From NCBI RefSeq assembly GCF_030272615.1, contig NC_081412.1:687758583-687822582 (forward strand): a stretch of 64,000 nucleotides of DNA. The letters run 5' to 3'. Position numbers and translations under genes: made by a program. Below the pieces are notes generated by a model. The model saw only the letters and a list, made by a program, of their open reading frames with translations, had not been told where the DNA came from and ran no database searches. Of the stretch, positions 24,168-37,514 are shown one piece after another. The DNA is from Cryptomeria japonica (Eukaryota > Streptophyta > Pinopsida > Cupressales > Cupressaceae). Every line of letters begins with the position of its first letter. Within the stretch, counting starts at the first letter, position 1.

Positions 24168-27100
24168 ATGGACCTAACTTCCAGCAAGAAAGGCAAGGAA
24201 TTGGATAGACTCCCCGCAACCATGAAGTACCATTATTAGGGGCAAGTTTATGTCTCAAAATTGGATGATCAAATCAGATGGGTAACTGATACAAAGGTGA
24301 GACATGTGGAGTTAGGTGACATTGCAACACAATTGGACAAACCAAAAGTAGAGGCTCCTTACAGGAGGATCAAGAGATCGGGGCTGGTAGAAGCTACTTT
24401 TTTTCCTTAATCCATCCAAGCCCTTGAATTAATTATGACTATGGTACACTTCTACAATGCAGACACTAGGAAGTGCACTGATGCTCAAGGAGGGATAGTT
24501 ATAGATTTATCTATTGATATGTTGGGATATGTGTTTGATATTCCTTTTAGAGAGGAAGAGATGTTGTTAACCACTGAAGAAGAAGTTGTTGAAGTATGGG
24601 ATAGGGATGTTACTACAAGCAAAAGGCACATGAACAAAAAATTGGTTCGCAGAGAAGAGGAAGACAAGTTTAAAAGCCAATGATATCCTAAGGGAAAACT
24701 TCAAGGAGCCGCAACGTGACTTGACTATCATGCTAAGCAAGGCCGTCGACAAGACAAATTGATGTCACTTCCACCCATGGATGTTTCATTATATGACTAC
24801 TATCTTGATTGGAAAAAAGTACTTTGATTGGGCTCAGATATTATCTGATAATATACATAGGCAATTGGTAAATGTGTATAAGATGAAGAAATTTTTATTC
24901 ACTTCAAATGTTGTCTGAGTAGCAGCTTGAGCAAGAAAATTCCTAGGGTTGCAAACAAAGGGCCAGCTCAAAGATGAGGAAGAACAAAAGAAGGTGTGGG
25001 AGTATTACACCCAACTCCCTCTAAGGGACGCAAGACACATTACAAAAGAATAAATTATGCCTTCCTTTTCCCTGTCATCATCAAGCTCATAGGTGATAAT
25101 GGTTATAGAATAAGCCTAGAAGCAATGGCCATAATCAGGGAATGGGCATGTTGGTTCATTTAGAACAAACGTTCCATGTATATCAGGGTCAATGGATTCA
25201 CAGGTTGCCCTATGTTGTTGCCAAGATACTATAATGACTATATTGTATTGTTAGAATATGCTAGACAAATGCTTGGGCTGCAATCACTTTTGTTCTCAAA
25301 ACATAAGGCAGGCATAGCTTTTTTAGTTTCTATCGGTTATTTCTCCTGTTCCAAGATTTAGGTAGCAAAGACAATAGAGCAAGAGTTGCAAGATTTAAAT
25401 TTAAAAGAGTTCAATTATGCTAGAGAATATTATGACCCATACGACAAACTAAAGAAAATAATGTTGAAGGCATATGAGGGACATAAGTCCAGATTGGAGG
25501 ATTTTTGAGCCAACCTCCAAGATAGTTTTTAAGTTAGAGAGAAAAAGTATTCAAGGCTCTCCGTTTTGTAGATAAGGGATTTTGAAATAGAGACCAATCT
25601 CCCTAAAGAGTTAAGGGATGATGGTGATTTATTAGACCCTACATATAAGGAACAGGAAATTGATAAGAAGCCCCTCCCTCCAATCAAATGGTCAAGGCAC
25701 AAAGAGGTGGACATAGATAGAGTAACTCAAACTATTATAAATAGAACTAGGCATTGGATAAGTTTGATGGTTAGACCGAGCGCTTCAAAAGGGATGCAAA
25801 AGGAATAGACTTTAGGTGTTCCCCAGTCAAGGGGTTATAAGGAGTATTCCTGCAAGACAAGGTCCAACTCAAGAAAGAATACTTCTACGGACCCCGAAGA
25901 AGTGGCGCAAGCTAAAAAAAGTACTAAGGAGCTCCTCAAGAAAGCCAAGGAGAAAATACGGAAGGCCGAAATTTTGAAGAAGGCCGCTGATTTTGGAATT
26001 AGAGAGGGGTTAGGAGTTGTGCCATTGGAAAAAGTATTCCTTGTTAGGGAAGAAAGTGGACAAATGCTAGGAGAGGGCATTCAAGATGAGGATTAACAAG
26101 GGAAAGACGACGAAAATGTACAACCTCCTCTTGATACTACAAGTACAACTACTCAGCCTCTGCCAACTGCAACCGCACAGGCTCCAATTTTGACGTCAAC
26201 CACTACAATCCCTCTGCCAACTTCACCTAGTGTCTTTGCAGCAACATTAGTAACTCTACCTCAAGTAACTACGGTTTTGTTTCCTGTTGTAGAAAATGTA
26301 AGTATTCATAACATTGAATCAGATTCTAACCAAGAGGAAGAGCTACCTATGGAACAATAGCCACTTGGGGGAGAGAAGGAACGAAATGAGCCCAAAGATT
26401 CGTAGGATGAAAGATTGGTTTTAACTCTGTAGGATCAAGAAGATATACTGAAAGAGATTGTTGCTAAACAAGGTATGGAGAAAACTGATAAGGGTGGCAA
26501 AAATTTTGAAGAAGAGATCAATGATAAGTTAGGGGAGTTACATAATCAACAATAGTTGAATGTTGATATTGCTCTCCAAGCTAGCCTGGCTCGGCAAATT
26601 GCTTCACCCAAAGACCCTAAGCATACAAAAGAAGAGGAGAAAGATGAAGCAGAGGAGCAGTCAGACGTGCACGTCATGACTACTGACATCATGCCCCATG
26701 AAGGTGAAAAAGATAAAGATATGCCACAATGGTTGAACTTCACCTTTGAGAAGAAAAAGAAAGTGGTGCTACCCAAGGTTACATTTCAGCCAACCATCAC
26801 AGAGGAACCATGAAAAATAAAGAGAGCAAAGACAATGCATCACCTATCAAGAACTAGTTATGGTGAAGTGATTGTTGATGTAGCAATTCCAATGCAACCT
26901 GAAGGTAAAAACTCCCCCAAATACCAAGTTTCACGGGTCAAATTGGGTAAACAGACCAAATGGGGAGAGCTAGATACATTGGAGTTGTCTACTAGTGTCA
27001 TCAGGGGGTGAATAGAAAAAGAGCACACCTCCCACTCAAAGGTCAAGGCACAACTGGAACAATATAGGCAGTTGTTAGTAGAGATGGGTAAGCCCCTGGA

Positions 27101-27868
27101 TACATGCGTAGATGATAACTTACCTTCAACCTCATCACTCCCAGAGAGAGATATAAAAGCATTGGTTGAGGTAAGATAGGTGACAACCATAGCAAGGCAT
27201 GCGCACAAATGAATGCTACCAAAATTAGATTATTCTTGTAGAACACCATGAAAGAATATAAGAAGGCCATGCAGGTTGGAGGAAAGTTAGCTTCTTGTTC
27301 TCAGTAGTGGGATTGGAAGTTCAACACTTTTGGCAAGCAACTTCGGGTTTTGAATAAATTTTTGAGTCTTGGAGAAGAAGAGATAATAAGGAAAGACCTC
27401 TTAGGTGGAGACAGTTGTAAGAATTTGCAATCCTACATATACATTTTGGAGTTGAAGATTGAAATGCTTCAACAATATGTGAAGGATATAATAGGTATTT
27501 AGTTTCGCCTTCTCAGGGTAGTGGAAAAATATGAGAAGTTTGTAGGGCAATTATTAGGAGTTTATGGGCTTGGTATAGCCAATGTTGGAACTATGGACGA
27601 GGACCAGGTACTATGCTAGTGCGATGCGTATGAGGCACATTATTTTGTAGCTTTGACTCATTTTAGTGTTGCATCAATGGACATGTATACATATTTGATA
27701 ACCTAGTGTCAACAGGCTGCATAAACAATAGAGGAGTTGGAAAGTGGAAGAAAGAATGCGAAGGAGATTTTGAAAAAGTATAAGTTTAGAATCAAACATG
27801 TTACTGATCCTCCTGCCGAGGTGATTACATGTATCATCAGCAATTATAAATCTTATAAAAAGAAGTAA
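24168..27868 (+). pseudogene. Decayed ~1,230-codon ORF inside the 5' LTR, unknown function
   Basis: From an ATG at 24168 to a stop at 27866-27868 (C-terminus YKSYKKK) the sequence reads as one protein with more than a dozen stops and several frameshifts. The copy in the other LTR (43876-47517) aligns throughout and confirms the frame. Visible parts: an N-terminal globular region (HFYNADTRKCTDAQGG, LGYVFDIPFREEEM); a middle region (KKYFDWAQILSDNIHRQL, WEYYTQLPLRDA, VNGFTGCPMLLPRYYN); a Lys/Glu-rich helical stretch (KKAKEKIRKAEILKKAADFG); a Thr/Pro-rich linker (26120-26290); an acidic segment (EEEKDEAEEQSD); and a C-terminal helical part. There is no RT, protease, gag or integrase motif. I do not recognise the family; it faintly recalls uncharacterised ORFs carried by other plant retroelements. 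Confidence 0.7.
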
Positions 27869-28922
27869 AAGCTAAAAGTATAATTTCTAATGATAGCATG
27901 AGTTTTAAAATGAGTTTTTGCATGACCACCCCACTGGGACTCCAATTGCGCCTCCAACTCACACTTCAGTGTTGAGCAAAATTTTGCATGACTATGAAAG
28001 ACTAGCTCTTGTAGCACCATCTTTGTAGTGCTCGCTCAGTCCCAGTTTTGTAATGTTTAACTAGAGTTCAAGGCAAAGACTTGCATGTCAACTGGGACTC
28101 CTTGCTTTTTAGTTCTTAATTTAGATAGGTTTATTTCCTAGAAAGTAGGACAAAAAATTCTATAAATTGAGGAGTTTGATTCATTTATAAGGGTCCACAA
28201 ATTGATGATTTGAGTCCCACTTAGAGATTTTAGATTTTTTTTGCAAATTGTTATTGACTAGATTATTTTTGTGATACATTCTTTGAAATTAATGCAAGAA
28301 ACAACTTATAGAATGCCTGATCTATGCGTGTGTGCTATTAATTTGTTCCTTGCAGTCTGGTAATGTCTATTGTTCAAAATCAACAACTTATTCTGATCTT
28401 ATGTTTATTTATTTATGAATCATAGTGCGCATGTAAGTGGTGTATGAGAATTACTGGGATAGATGATATTGTGGTGATATTCTTTTTATGAATTTATGAG
28501 GTTGCTAACTTTGCAGGTTTACTAGAGGTCCATTTTTGAATTTTGATTTAGATGATATTGATGATTTTTGGATTGTAGGGTACTTACTAAGTAGCTCATT
28601 AAGTTGTTATTGAGTTAGTTTCAGTGTTATTTTTATTGTTTCCCTATCTTTCCAAGTTTATTTCAAAAGAGAATCTTAAAGCATAAAATACAACAAAAAA
28701 AAGTGGAGTTATTGGAAGTTATTGGGATTTATTTAACCAGTAGGGCCCTTCACAGGTACAATTGTATTAACCATTGAGCTACCCACTGTTGTCAAGACCT
28801 GACTATAGAGACCTTGGAGTATTTAGTTTCTTGGAACTTATTACTTTTCAGGAGAGGTAGTGAGTGTTTACACAAATTACCTGACTGTTGGTGAGTGTGT
28901 CAAAATACTCATCAACAGAAAG

Positions 28923-28941
28923 TGGCACTAGAAGGAGGGCC
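28923..28941 (+). other. Primer-binding site of the giant element
   Basis: TGGCACTAGAAGGAGGGCC begins with the TGG expected opposite a tRNA CCA end and lies five bases after the LTR end CAACA. The tRNA species was not determined. Confidence 0.65.
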
Positions 28942-29097
28942 AAGATACTAATCCCCTCAATAGAAAATCCCATAGTCACATTATGACTTGATATGGTATT
29001 CATATAGATATAATTTTACCATTCATGCAATCCTACTATTCCACAACTGAGAAATTGAAGCACTAAGCTGGATCGTATATCATCTTTTTCTCCGGAG

Positions 29098-30944
29098 ATG
29101 TTTCACAGGGTTCTTAGGAATAATTATTCTCCTTTAGACTTAGTAGAGTTAGGACCTGTGACTAGGAAGAAAATGACTAAAGGTAAAGGACAGCCTTCAA
29201 CATCTTCACCAATGCAGCTATCTGGATTCAACGTAGAGGACCAGTTGATCCCTAGCCCTCAACCTATCTCTGCACCTTTCATAGCTCAACATCCACCATC
29301 ACCACTTGAAATGGCCTACTTCAACCAAGATCACACACCATTGGGAAACACACCTCGGGTAACTCATGACTTTCCTAGGAACCTAGATAAGTTTTGTAGT
29401 AAGTTCTACTTTACGGAACCTAGGACTATAGATAAGCACATTGGAGCATTCAAAGATGGAGTAGTTTGCAATAACATAAAACATCAAGATGTGGTGCGTA
29501 GAATCTTCCCATATTCACTTGGGGGAAATGAATATAACTGGCATTTAATCTTGCCTACGAATTCTATCAATGGATGGGTTGTTTTGGAAATAGCTTTTAT
29601 TGAACAATTTCGGGTATATGTTGATCCTGGAACCTTGTACGATCAGTTTGCCTCTCTCAAAAAGTTACCAAATGAGCCTTTCACAACTTTTAATACCAAC
29701 TTTCAAAGGGCGTATTAGAGGTTATAGGCTCCTTATCAAGTGGCAACGAATGTAGCAATTAACTCATAATTAAGATCCATTGACCCATGGAGTACCATGT
29801 TTATAAAAAGAGTGTGCCAGAAGATAAAAGGAATACCTTGGAAAAGGTTTATGCGTTAGCCATCAATATGAACCAAGAGTTGAATCAAACACTTGGGGGG
29901 ATTGGATACAACTTACCCATAGGATTTAATCAAGGTAATTACAACCAACTCCCTGGGGTGCCATCACCTCAACCAGTAGGAGCCCCAACAATGAACCCAG
30001 TGCCAATTTATGCATCTCAACCTCAGGTACAAGGGACGAATCAATAGTTTGCTACACAAGCTTTAACTTGGTAGAATAATACTAACATTTCCCCTATCCA
30101 AGCATAGTACGTTGGTCAGGTACAAGGGACGAATCAATAGTTCGGTAATCTCCAAGCACCAAACCAAGCCCCAACTACAATGCCTGAGAGTCAAGGGTCA
30201 CACCTATCCATTGAAGTAGTGGCATTAAAAAAATGATTTCAAAAGTTACTTCAGATTTGAGTCAGTTAAATATGCATCCACCAGGAGGGTATAACCAGTC
30301 CCAAACATACAATAACTAGCAAGGCTACAATAACCAAAATCAAAACCAAAGGTATAACTCCAAGCCATACAATAAATAATGGAACACGGGTCCAAACAAC
30401 GATGGAGAAAACCATGAGCATCTTGATGCAAGGGACAACCCAAATAATGCACAAAGTGTTAACCTTGCTGATATGAATTTACTGACTAATTAGAGTAGGT
30501 TGCATGATATAGCATCGCATTCAAAGGTCAATTGTGCCCAGTTTGAAAAAATCATCAAGATTGCTCAAGTCAATTCTCAACCGACATGGTGCTCCAATGA
30601 GGAACCAGAAAAGGTTAATACATCAATGTTGGTTGACACGTTCCTATGCAAGGAACTCCATGCAGAAGCTGAAGGTGAACCATGGGTCTATGATGCTCAA
30701 GGTTTTCAAACCAGGAATAATTACAACCTTAGAAGCCAAGGCAAGGCTCCATTGACATAACTGCCTTCCCCAAAGGGCGAATTTTTACCTCCTGAAGCGA
30801 ATGCAAGTAACAATCCTCCTCCTCCTCAAGCTTTTCAAGGAGCACGCCCTAGACAAAGTCAAGGGCAATAATATGCTTTGAAAGGATCTTTTGATGTTAC
30901 TAAGGAAATGGAGAGGACTGCAACCACTATGTCCCTAATGGAGG
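29098..30944 (+). pseudogene. gag: Gag of the giant element
   Basis: An open 206-codon start (ATG 29098) holds the plant retrotransposon gag domain near residues 120-205: VVRRIFPYSLGGNEYNWHLI, LPTNSINGW, FIEQFR and KLPNEPFTTF. After stops near 29716 and a frameshift it goes on at 29787-30047 (MNQELNQTLGG, then a Gln/Pro/Asn-rich tail), and 30500-30760 (KIIKIAQVNSQPTWC, and FQTRNNYNLRSQGKAP). The reading frame reaches 30944, where a nested element begins, and resumes at 38716/38721. I saw no CCHC knuckle. The particle-forming protein is non-functional here. Confidence 0.82.
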
Positions 30945-32175
30945 TGTAGTGTCGTAAAATTGCAACCCTAGAAATTTTTGACTACATTAGGGTCCTCACG
31001 AATGCAAACTTGAATCCTCTAGCCTGATCGAAGATCAGAGAGTGCTCGACTTGCAAAAACAACTTCTTTCTTGGCCTCTGCATCACCCCAAATACATTTT
31101 TCCCTAGAGAAAGGGGTAGGAAAGGGGTGTGGCACCACTATCCCCCCATGGACAGGGGTGTGGTGCCCTTTTCCTCCCGAGACAAGGGCGTGGTGCCCCT
31201 ATCCCTTCCCTATTTTAGGGCAGGACCCTTCCTAGGTCATGTCTTGTGGGTTGTGCCTCAGGCAAAAAACCTCCCTGATGTCAACCCATGATGAAATTTG
31301 AATCTACTAACATGTATTTAAGGGGCATTCATCCTCTCATTTGCATAAGTGGAAATCTGAGAAGTTGGAGAGATTCAATTTGCACAAGTGATCAAGCATT
31401 CAAGCATTCTTTTCCAGCATTGAGCATTCTCAAGTCTCCCTTCAAGGCTAGGTGTTGCATTCAAGTCAAGGATTAAACCATTGAAGAGGAGATCCCTTTA
31501 AAAATTCAATTCTACACAAGCATTTCTATCAACATTGCTACTACAACCTCCCTTGAGGTGATTTACAATTCAGTCTTCTATTTACATCTACTTGCAAGTA
31601 CTTTCTTTCATTACTTGGTTAATTCCAAAAATGGGGTTTGACCTAAAGGCAAACCCCCAATCCCAACACATTTCCTTCTCCTTTTGTGTGTGTAGGTTGC
31701 AGGTGCGCGGCTGTACTTTTGGATTCAGACTTCATTTGCAAAGGCAGAAAAACTGTTTTCGTTTCACAAATTTTTCAAAGGACTGTGTACATTCTCGCCA
31801 CGGTCCGGACAACTTTTTGTCAAATTTACAGGGCGACTTCATCTTGACATTTTACTGCCAAATCTAGGTACACAACTTCATCCCATATCCGATCTCAAGT
31901 TATAATTGATTCTTTGTCACTTTTGCTTTACATAATTTAATCAATTCCTTTCTAAATCAAACAAGGAAGAAGGGATCATCCTAACATCCTTAATTCGTTC
32001 AAAATTCAATCTATCATCTTTGTGTGGAGATTGAATCTAGTGAATTATCCCTTATCTTCCCAATATAATGCTGAAAAGTGTTTCAAGGATAATCAATAGT
32101 GAAACTCTCATCTATCTTTGAGAGAAATGGTTGTTTTCCTCTTGATCTATCACTCATCCTTTTCCCACCATTACA
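30945..32175 (+). repeat. 5' LTR of the gag-pro-only element
   Basis: 1,231 bp, TGTAGTGTCG..CCATTACA, matched by 37515-38715. Small ORFs in it (31288-31867) are not genes. Confidence 0.88.
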
Positions 32176-32178
32176 TTT

Positions 32179-32194
32179 TGGTGAACTCGACGTC
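32179..32194 (+). other. Primer-binding site of the gag-pro-only element
   Basis: TGGTGAACTCGACGTC, three bases after the 5' LTR end. It starts with TGG as expected for tRNA priming; the tRNA was not identified. Confidence 0.65.
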
Positions 32195-32249
32195 TTGCAT
32201 GCTTTCCTTTGAAGAACATTGCATATTTTTCATTTACAACTTTCAAATT

Positions 32250-33120
32250 TCTGCAAACTTAGTGGTTAAGTCATTAAAAACCCTAGTTTTTAAAATTAAA
32301 ATTGAACTTGTGATTTGTAAAAATTGCTTGTGGTTATCTTAGATCTAAAAATTGCTTTGTTTGTCAAATTCAATTTCCTCATTGTCTTATTCAATTTGCA
32401 ATTAAAAATTACAAAATTAAGAGGTTACTTGTTAAAACCCTAATTTTTTAAAATCATCTTGAACTTGTGCAAAAAATTGGATTTCCATTTAGTTTTGAAA
32501 ATTTTGATTGTTCTCAGATTTGTTTTCAATTTTTCAATTCCCCCCTTTTTTCCAAAGTTCAAATTTCAAAATTGAGTGGTTAAGTCATCAAACCCTAATT
32601 TTTAAAATTAATTAGATTTTTTGTGAATATCAAATCAGTTTTAGTTACGTTCAAGTTTCTAAACATTTTCCAAGGTGTCCATATCCAATAGGTTTGACCC
32701 TTTTCAAAATTGCACTTCAATTCCTCTTTTTCTTCAAAATCCTAATAGGGTCCTATTTTTCACCTTTGAGCCTTCATTTTGCCCATCTAGAGATCGTAAA
32801 ATTTGCCAATTTTTAGGGGTTATCTTTAAAATCATTGTAATATCCATCCCTAAAAAATTTTGAAAAAATTTGGTCGGACCATGTGCATTCCCGCCACAGT
32901 CCTCATCTTTTTTCCCGAAATTTTGGGAGACTATTATGACTGTATTTAATAGCCTAAATCCAGAAGATTGGCTGATTTTATCGACTTTTGAACCCTCTAG
33001 AATCAGAAATACCTCCAAAATTCAACATTCCAACTTTCAAGAAATTTTTTTAGAATTAAGAGGTTAATTATAGTCTGCCTTGATTTTGCAAATTCTGATT
33101 TCAAAATTAAGTGGTATTCC
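32250..33120 (+). repeat. Degenerate ~150-bp repeats in the leader
   Basis: The phrase AGTGGTTAAGTCAT..AAACCCTA..TTTTTAAAATTA returns near 32262, 32425 and 32572, with a weaker form near 33108. A stretch at 32876-32925 also echoes part of the LTR (ACTGTGTACATTC..CCACGGTCC). The leader is AT-rich and non-coding. Confidence 0.6.
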
Positions 33121-33278
33121 CTTGGCCGTAATTTTAAAATTTTCAATTTCCTTTTATTTTCAGAAATTGTGTCATTTTATTTCTCCAACAAAGTTCAAAT
33201 TGTGTAATCATTATTTTGCATTAACCAATTTTGTAAGATTTGTTTTGCAGTTCAAAATTTTAATTTCCCCTCTAGTGC

Positions 33279-34936
33279 ATGAGTTTTACCACTATTAGTC
33301 CTACCTATCCTATCCCCATTAGACGAAGCATTAGAATTAAGGCTTCCCAAGGTTTAATTACCGAGGAGATGGAGCCTAATTTGGGTGACTTCTTTAATGA
33401 GGATCATGCTAATTCTTCTCATCCTAATCATGTGCCTATTGATGGATCTCATGATGAAGAAGAAGCTTTAACTAGGGTTTCCTTAGATCAACTTTCTACA
33501 TTGGACAATCAATTTGATAGTTTTCAACAATGGATATCCCAAGAATACCCTAATAGTGAAGCTCTTCTATTAATTGAAGGTCTTAAGTGCATGCTTCAAA
33601 GTGATAAGAATGGAATTGATATATTGCATGTCATTGCACATATTGTTGATTCTAATGTCATGCCTATTAAGAGTTGTGTCGAAACCCTAGGTTACTCACA
33701 ACCTCCAACACAAGTCAATTCCTCTATTCCTTTGACTAATCCTATGACTAGTATTCCTACTTTCACATCTAACATCATGGCTACTTCAACTCAAAATATC
33801 ATTCCTACAACCATAGGTCATGGGGTCAATCCATATTCTTCATTTAATCCTCCATCAATACCTATGTCTTCCATGAGTATTCCTACTATTCCTCAACCAA
33901 TCAGTGTGACACAAGGGGGCAATTCCTTCAACAACTGTATTCCTCCTTTAAGTGTCCCTTTTCCTACCTAATCATCACCAATGCCTACTTATCATAGTGT
34001 CCCACCATCTTATTCTCAGTCCATGCCTTCTTTCAACAACATCCCACCACCTTCTCAATCACCTATGTCTAACATGAATTCTTCTACGGAAACGACAATT
34101 AACAATCTTGCTCAAATTGTATCTTTTTTACAACAACAAATTGCTTCCATGAGTCAATCTAGGTTTAATGTGCCCACCTTTGATGTTGCGAGCCCACTTT
34201 CTCTTGATATTGTTAAAGTCATGCCACCTAAACATGTTGACGTCCCTCAATTGGAACTCTATAATGAAAAAGGTGATCCTCTTACGCATGTCCAAACATT
34301 TCAAACCTTGTGTACTAATTTTTCTCATGATCAATGATTGCTTGCAAAATTATTTACAAGAACACTAAGAGATAGGGCTTTACAATGGTATTTCTCTTTG
34401 CGTTCTTATTACATCACTTCTTTTCAACAACTAGCAATGCTTTCATCCAACAATTTCAAAACAACATTGGTCCTAAAATCACTTTAACTGATTTAATGCA
34501 TTGTAAATAAGGTGCTAAAGAGAAAGTGACTGATTTCATTGGTTTATATAAGTATTTGTGTGCTCAAATTTATTTTCATGTTCTTGATAATGATATTCAA
34601 AGAATTTTCATTTTTAATTTACAAAAAGATATAAGGGAAAAGCTTCTTTTGTCTGAGTTTACTTCCTTTCTGCAGTTGTGCACAACACTCCACAATTATC
34701 AATTGGTTGTGAGTCAAATGGAGAAATCCATTCCTCTGGCTCTGAATGATAAGGGGGAGAATGTTCAACAACCATTTGTGAATTTCAAACCAACAAAAAG
34801 CTTCATCAATTTCAATGATCCAATCAACAACAACCATGTGAATGCTACAACAAGTGTGCCGCCTATTTCTAAATTTTTCCAAAGAGAAAGACAGTTTACT
34901 CCTTTCAATGAATCTTTGCATAGTATTATGTCTTAG
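33279..34936 (+). pseudogene. gag: Gag of the non-autonomous element
   Basis: ATG at 33279, stop at 33969-33971, then the same frame to 34337 and, after a frameshift, 34526-34936. The N-terminal ~100 residues are acidic (DEEEALTRVSLDQL). A long Pro/Ser/Thr/Asn-rich region follows, then a short helical piece (NNLAQIVSFLQQQIASM), then the capsid-like gag domain: VPQLELYNEKGDPLTHVQTF, then in the next frame RDRALQWYFSL, and KVTDFIGLYKYLCAQ. This order is typical of plant Ty3/gypsy gag. A frameshift and about three stops remove function. Confidence 0.83.
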
Positions 34937-34939
34937 TTT

Positions 34940-36763
34940 TTGTATAGAAATGTTATCAAACTTCCTCCTATAAAACAAATTGATCCTTCCAAAATTGCAT
35001 CTCCTTATTTTGATAACAATTCATTTTGCCAATTTCATCGTCAACCTAGTCATGATACTGAGAAATATTTTGCATTAAAAAATAAGGTTCAAGACTTTAT
35101 TGATAATAATACTATATCTATGGTAGGTGTGAATGATAAAGGGAATAAATTAGTGGCTCCTCCTAATCCAAATCTTAATATTTTCACTGATCCCTTACCA
35201 TCTCATACCTCTAATGTTATTGAGATTGTGCCTAATTCTCCCACTTCTGAAGCATTCTTTTGTATGGTTCCAAATTTGGTTAATATGGTAGAAACACAAG
35301 ATACACCTCAGGATCCGTGTATTACATTTGACCCTAGTGAGACCATTAGAGGACCCGATGGCCCTTTATACATAGTTGCAAAGGTTAAGGATATCCCTTG
35401 TCGTGGTGCCCCGATTGATCCCTCTTGCATGTTTAATGTCGTAACTGAAGACTATCTTTTCACTTTATGATTGCATAAACCACTCTATGATGCTTCTAAT
35501 GTAGTTGTGAAGTTATTTGATGGTTTATCTTGTCCTACCATTGGTTCTATCACCCTTCTTGTTGAGGTTCATGCTAAATCCATGGATGTTGACTTTGTTA
35601 TCATACCTTCCTCTAAGCAATTCCATGTGAATTTGGGCTATCCTTGGCTATCTTCCATGAAGGCTATTGCTTCTCAAATCCACAAGTGTCTTAAATTTCC
35701 TCACAATGGAGAAATCATAACCGTGAACCATAGCTTATTTTGTCCATCCGACATAAGCCCTAGTGTTCCTATTGATCTTTTTTGGCCTAAACAATTTCAA
35801 ACTCTTCCATCAAGGAGCGATGTTCTTTTTCAATCTTATCAAAAATGGAAAAATGATATGATCTTATCCCTAATTCAACCTAGATCACCAACACTTGACA
35901 TTCCTCTTATTCTTCAAGATGAGGTTCTTCCCCTCTTGGATAGAACTAATCTCCCTCCTAAGGAAAATTGTCCACCTACTCCTATGGATGTGACTTTACC
36001 TTCTCTTAAGGAGAACACCAATATCCTTCCTAAGGTTAGACATATCCCTCCTCCTCCTGATGGAACTGGTCTCCTTCCTACACCTAATATTCCTCCTTTC
36101 TATGTTGTAGTTCCACCTCCTTCCTCTTATCAAGAGAAGAGGCCTACCTCTCCTATTGTTGAACCAAAAAGGCCTCAACCTAAACTTTCCACTATAAAGG
36201 AGAAAACCATGCCTACTTCAAATGTTTCTCCTCCTTCTCAGCCTTCCACTAAGACTCAACGAAATCGTTGTGTGAGAGAATGCCAATGAAGACGTCGTGT
36301 TCGAGCTCGTGAAGCTATCCCTCAAAATACTCAATCTCCTCAAACTCCAACAGTTGATATGATTCTCTTTTCTCCTAAGCAATATGTTCAACCAACATCT
36401 CCAAATCATAAGTTGCATAAAACATGTGATGGTTTTACTCCTATTCGTGTTCTTGCTCCTCTTTCTCTAAACTTTGATGAAGAAATGGGTGAAAATGTTA
36501 TTCATAATGGTAATACAACTCCTAATTCTTCTGACAGTGAGTATGAGTATGTTGATGTGGACAAACATTTATCGAATGAGTTTTTGCAAACTTTAATCCG
36601 AGCTCGTAGAATCGAACAAAGTGACTTACAACATGAGCATAGTCCTTGTTTGGATCTTGTGATAGCTCCATCTGTTTTTCTCTATGTGGCTCCTCTGGCA
36701 TGTTTCTCTCCTTCCCAAAATAGTGATCAACAAGATCGGGAGGCAGATGTTGTGCTAGGTTAG
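34940..36763 (+). pseudogene. Gag end, protease-like domain and Pro-rich tail
   Basis: One frame with three stops (34937-34939 before it, 35468-35470, 36287-36289). It starts with the gag zinc-finger region CQFHRQPSHDTEKYFALK, where the last expected Cys is Tyr. A retropepsin-like domain follows at ~35340-35720: GPLYIVAKVKDIPCRGAPID, then PSCMFNVVTEDYL and later FHVNLGYPWLSSMKAI. The usual D-S/T-G is replaced by D-P-S-C. Then a long Pro-rich segment (~35850-36240) and an acidic C-terminus (EYEYVDVDKHLSNEF) end at 36761-36763. No RT follows. The protease assignment rests on the overall pattern; whether it was ever catalytic is open. Confidence 0.75.
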
Positions 36764-37514
36764 CGATACTAGAACTATAGATCTTTCTCCCTCTCCTTTC
36801 TTTCTCTTTTGTGACCATTCTTCTATGTGTATCCCTATTCTTCTATTGTTCCCTTAATGCCTACTTGGGGACAATGCAAAGCATTGAGATCTTCTCTTGA
36901 TCTCATTCATGTTGACTCAAAAGACATCCTCTCTTCCCTTTCTTCTAAGGTAGTTTCCTTCTTTGGGGAATGCATATTATTATATGCATATACATACATT
37001 ATATACATGAGTTATCATAGAGTATACTGACCCCGAGGAAAGAGACACTACCTCGTGTGTTGTGTTCATTATCCTTGGGTTTATACCTTGATTGGGGGCT
37101 TAATCCTTGTGATAATATGTTCCCTTCCTTCTCTTTCTCTTGGGTGTATCCTACCTTAAATCAATCTCTCCCGATAAGGTGCGTGCAATCGCTTTAACGT
37201 GGGGGCATACACTCTGCTCATACTTTCCTTCTTGTGATACTTAGAATTACTAAGCAAACTTTGTTTTGCTTTTTAATCTTTTTATCCTTGCTTTCATGAC
37301 TCATAGTGAAGGGAACTTTGCTACTTGCAGTTATGGTTCTCCCCTTCTCGATCTTCTCTTTTACATTTTCAATCAAATTCCTAAGATCCTAAGTCCACTG
37401 AGGGATTGGCGCATCTTGTCTCCTTGATGTGGTAAAAGTATTTCAATCTTGTTTCCTTGTACTTTACCAACAATATTGGCATGCGCTTATACTCACGCTA
37501 AAGTGAGGGCTAAA
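36764..37514 (+). other. 3' untranslated part and PPT of the gag-pro-only element
   Basis: 750 bp without an ORF, ending in the purine-rich AAGTGAGGGCTAAA (37501-37514) directly before the 3' LTR start TGTAGT. Confidence 0.65.

Larger units (their letters stand above)
23372..28917 (+). repeat. 5' LTR of the giant element, U3 missing
   Basis: 5.5 kb, aligned along its whole length with 43594-49705, apart from a deletion and a solo LTR in the other copy. The right end is ...CATCAACA at 28917, six bases before a PBS. The left part (U3 and promoter, present as 42940-43593 in the other arm) is absent; a CACTA-like end stands in its place. The LTR contains a candidate leader intron with GC-rich hairpins, a ~3.7-kb ORF and a ~1-kb non-coding tail. 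Confidence 0.8.

Noticed and set aside
29098-30944. Possible CRISPR-like or host repeat region because of the repeated CAAGGGACGAATCAATAG
   Set aside because: The repeat (30027 and 30123) is part of the Gln-rich gag tail; there are only two copies and no spacer structure.
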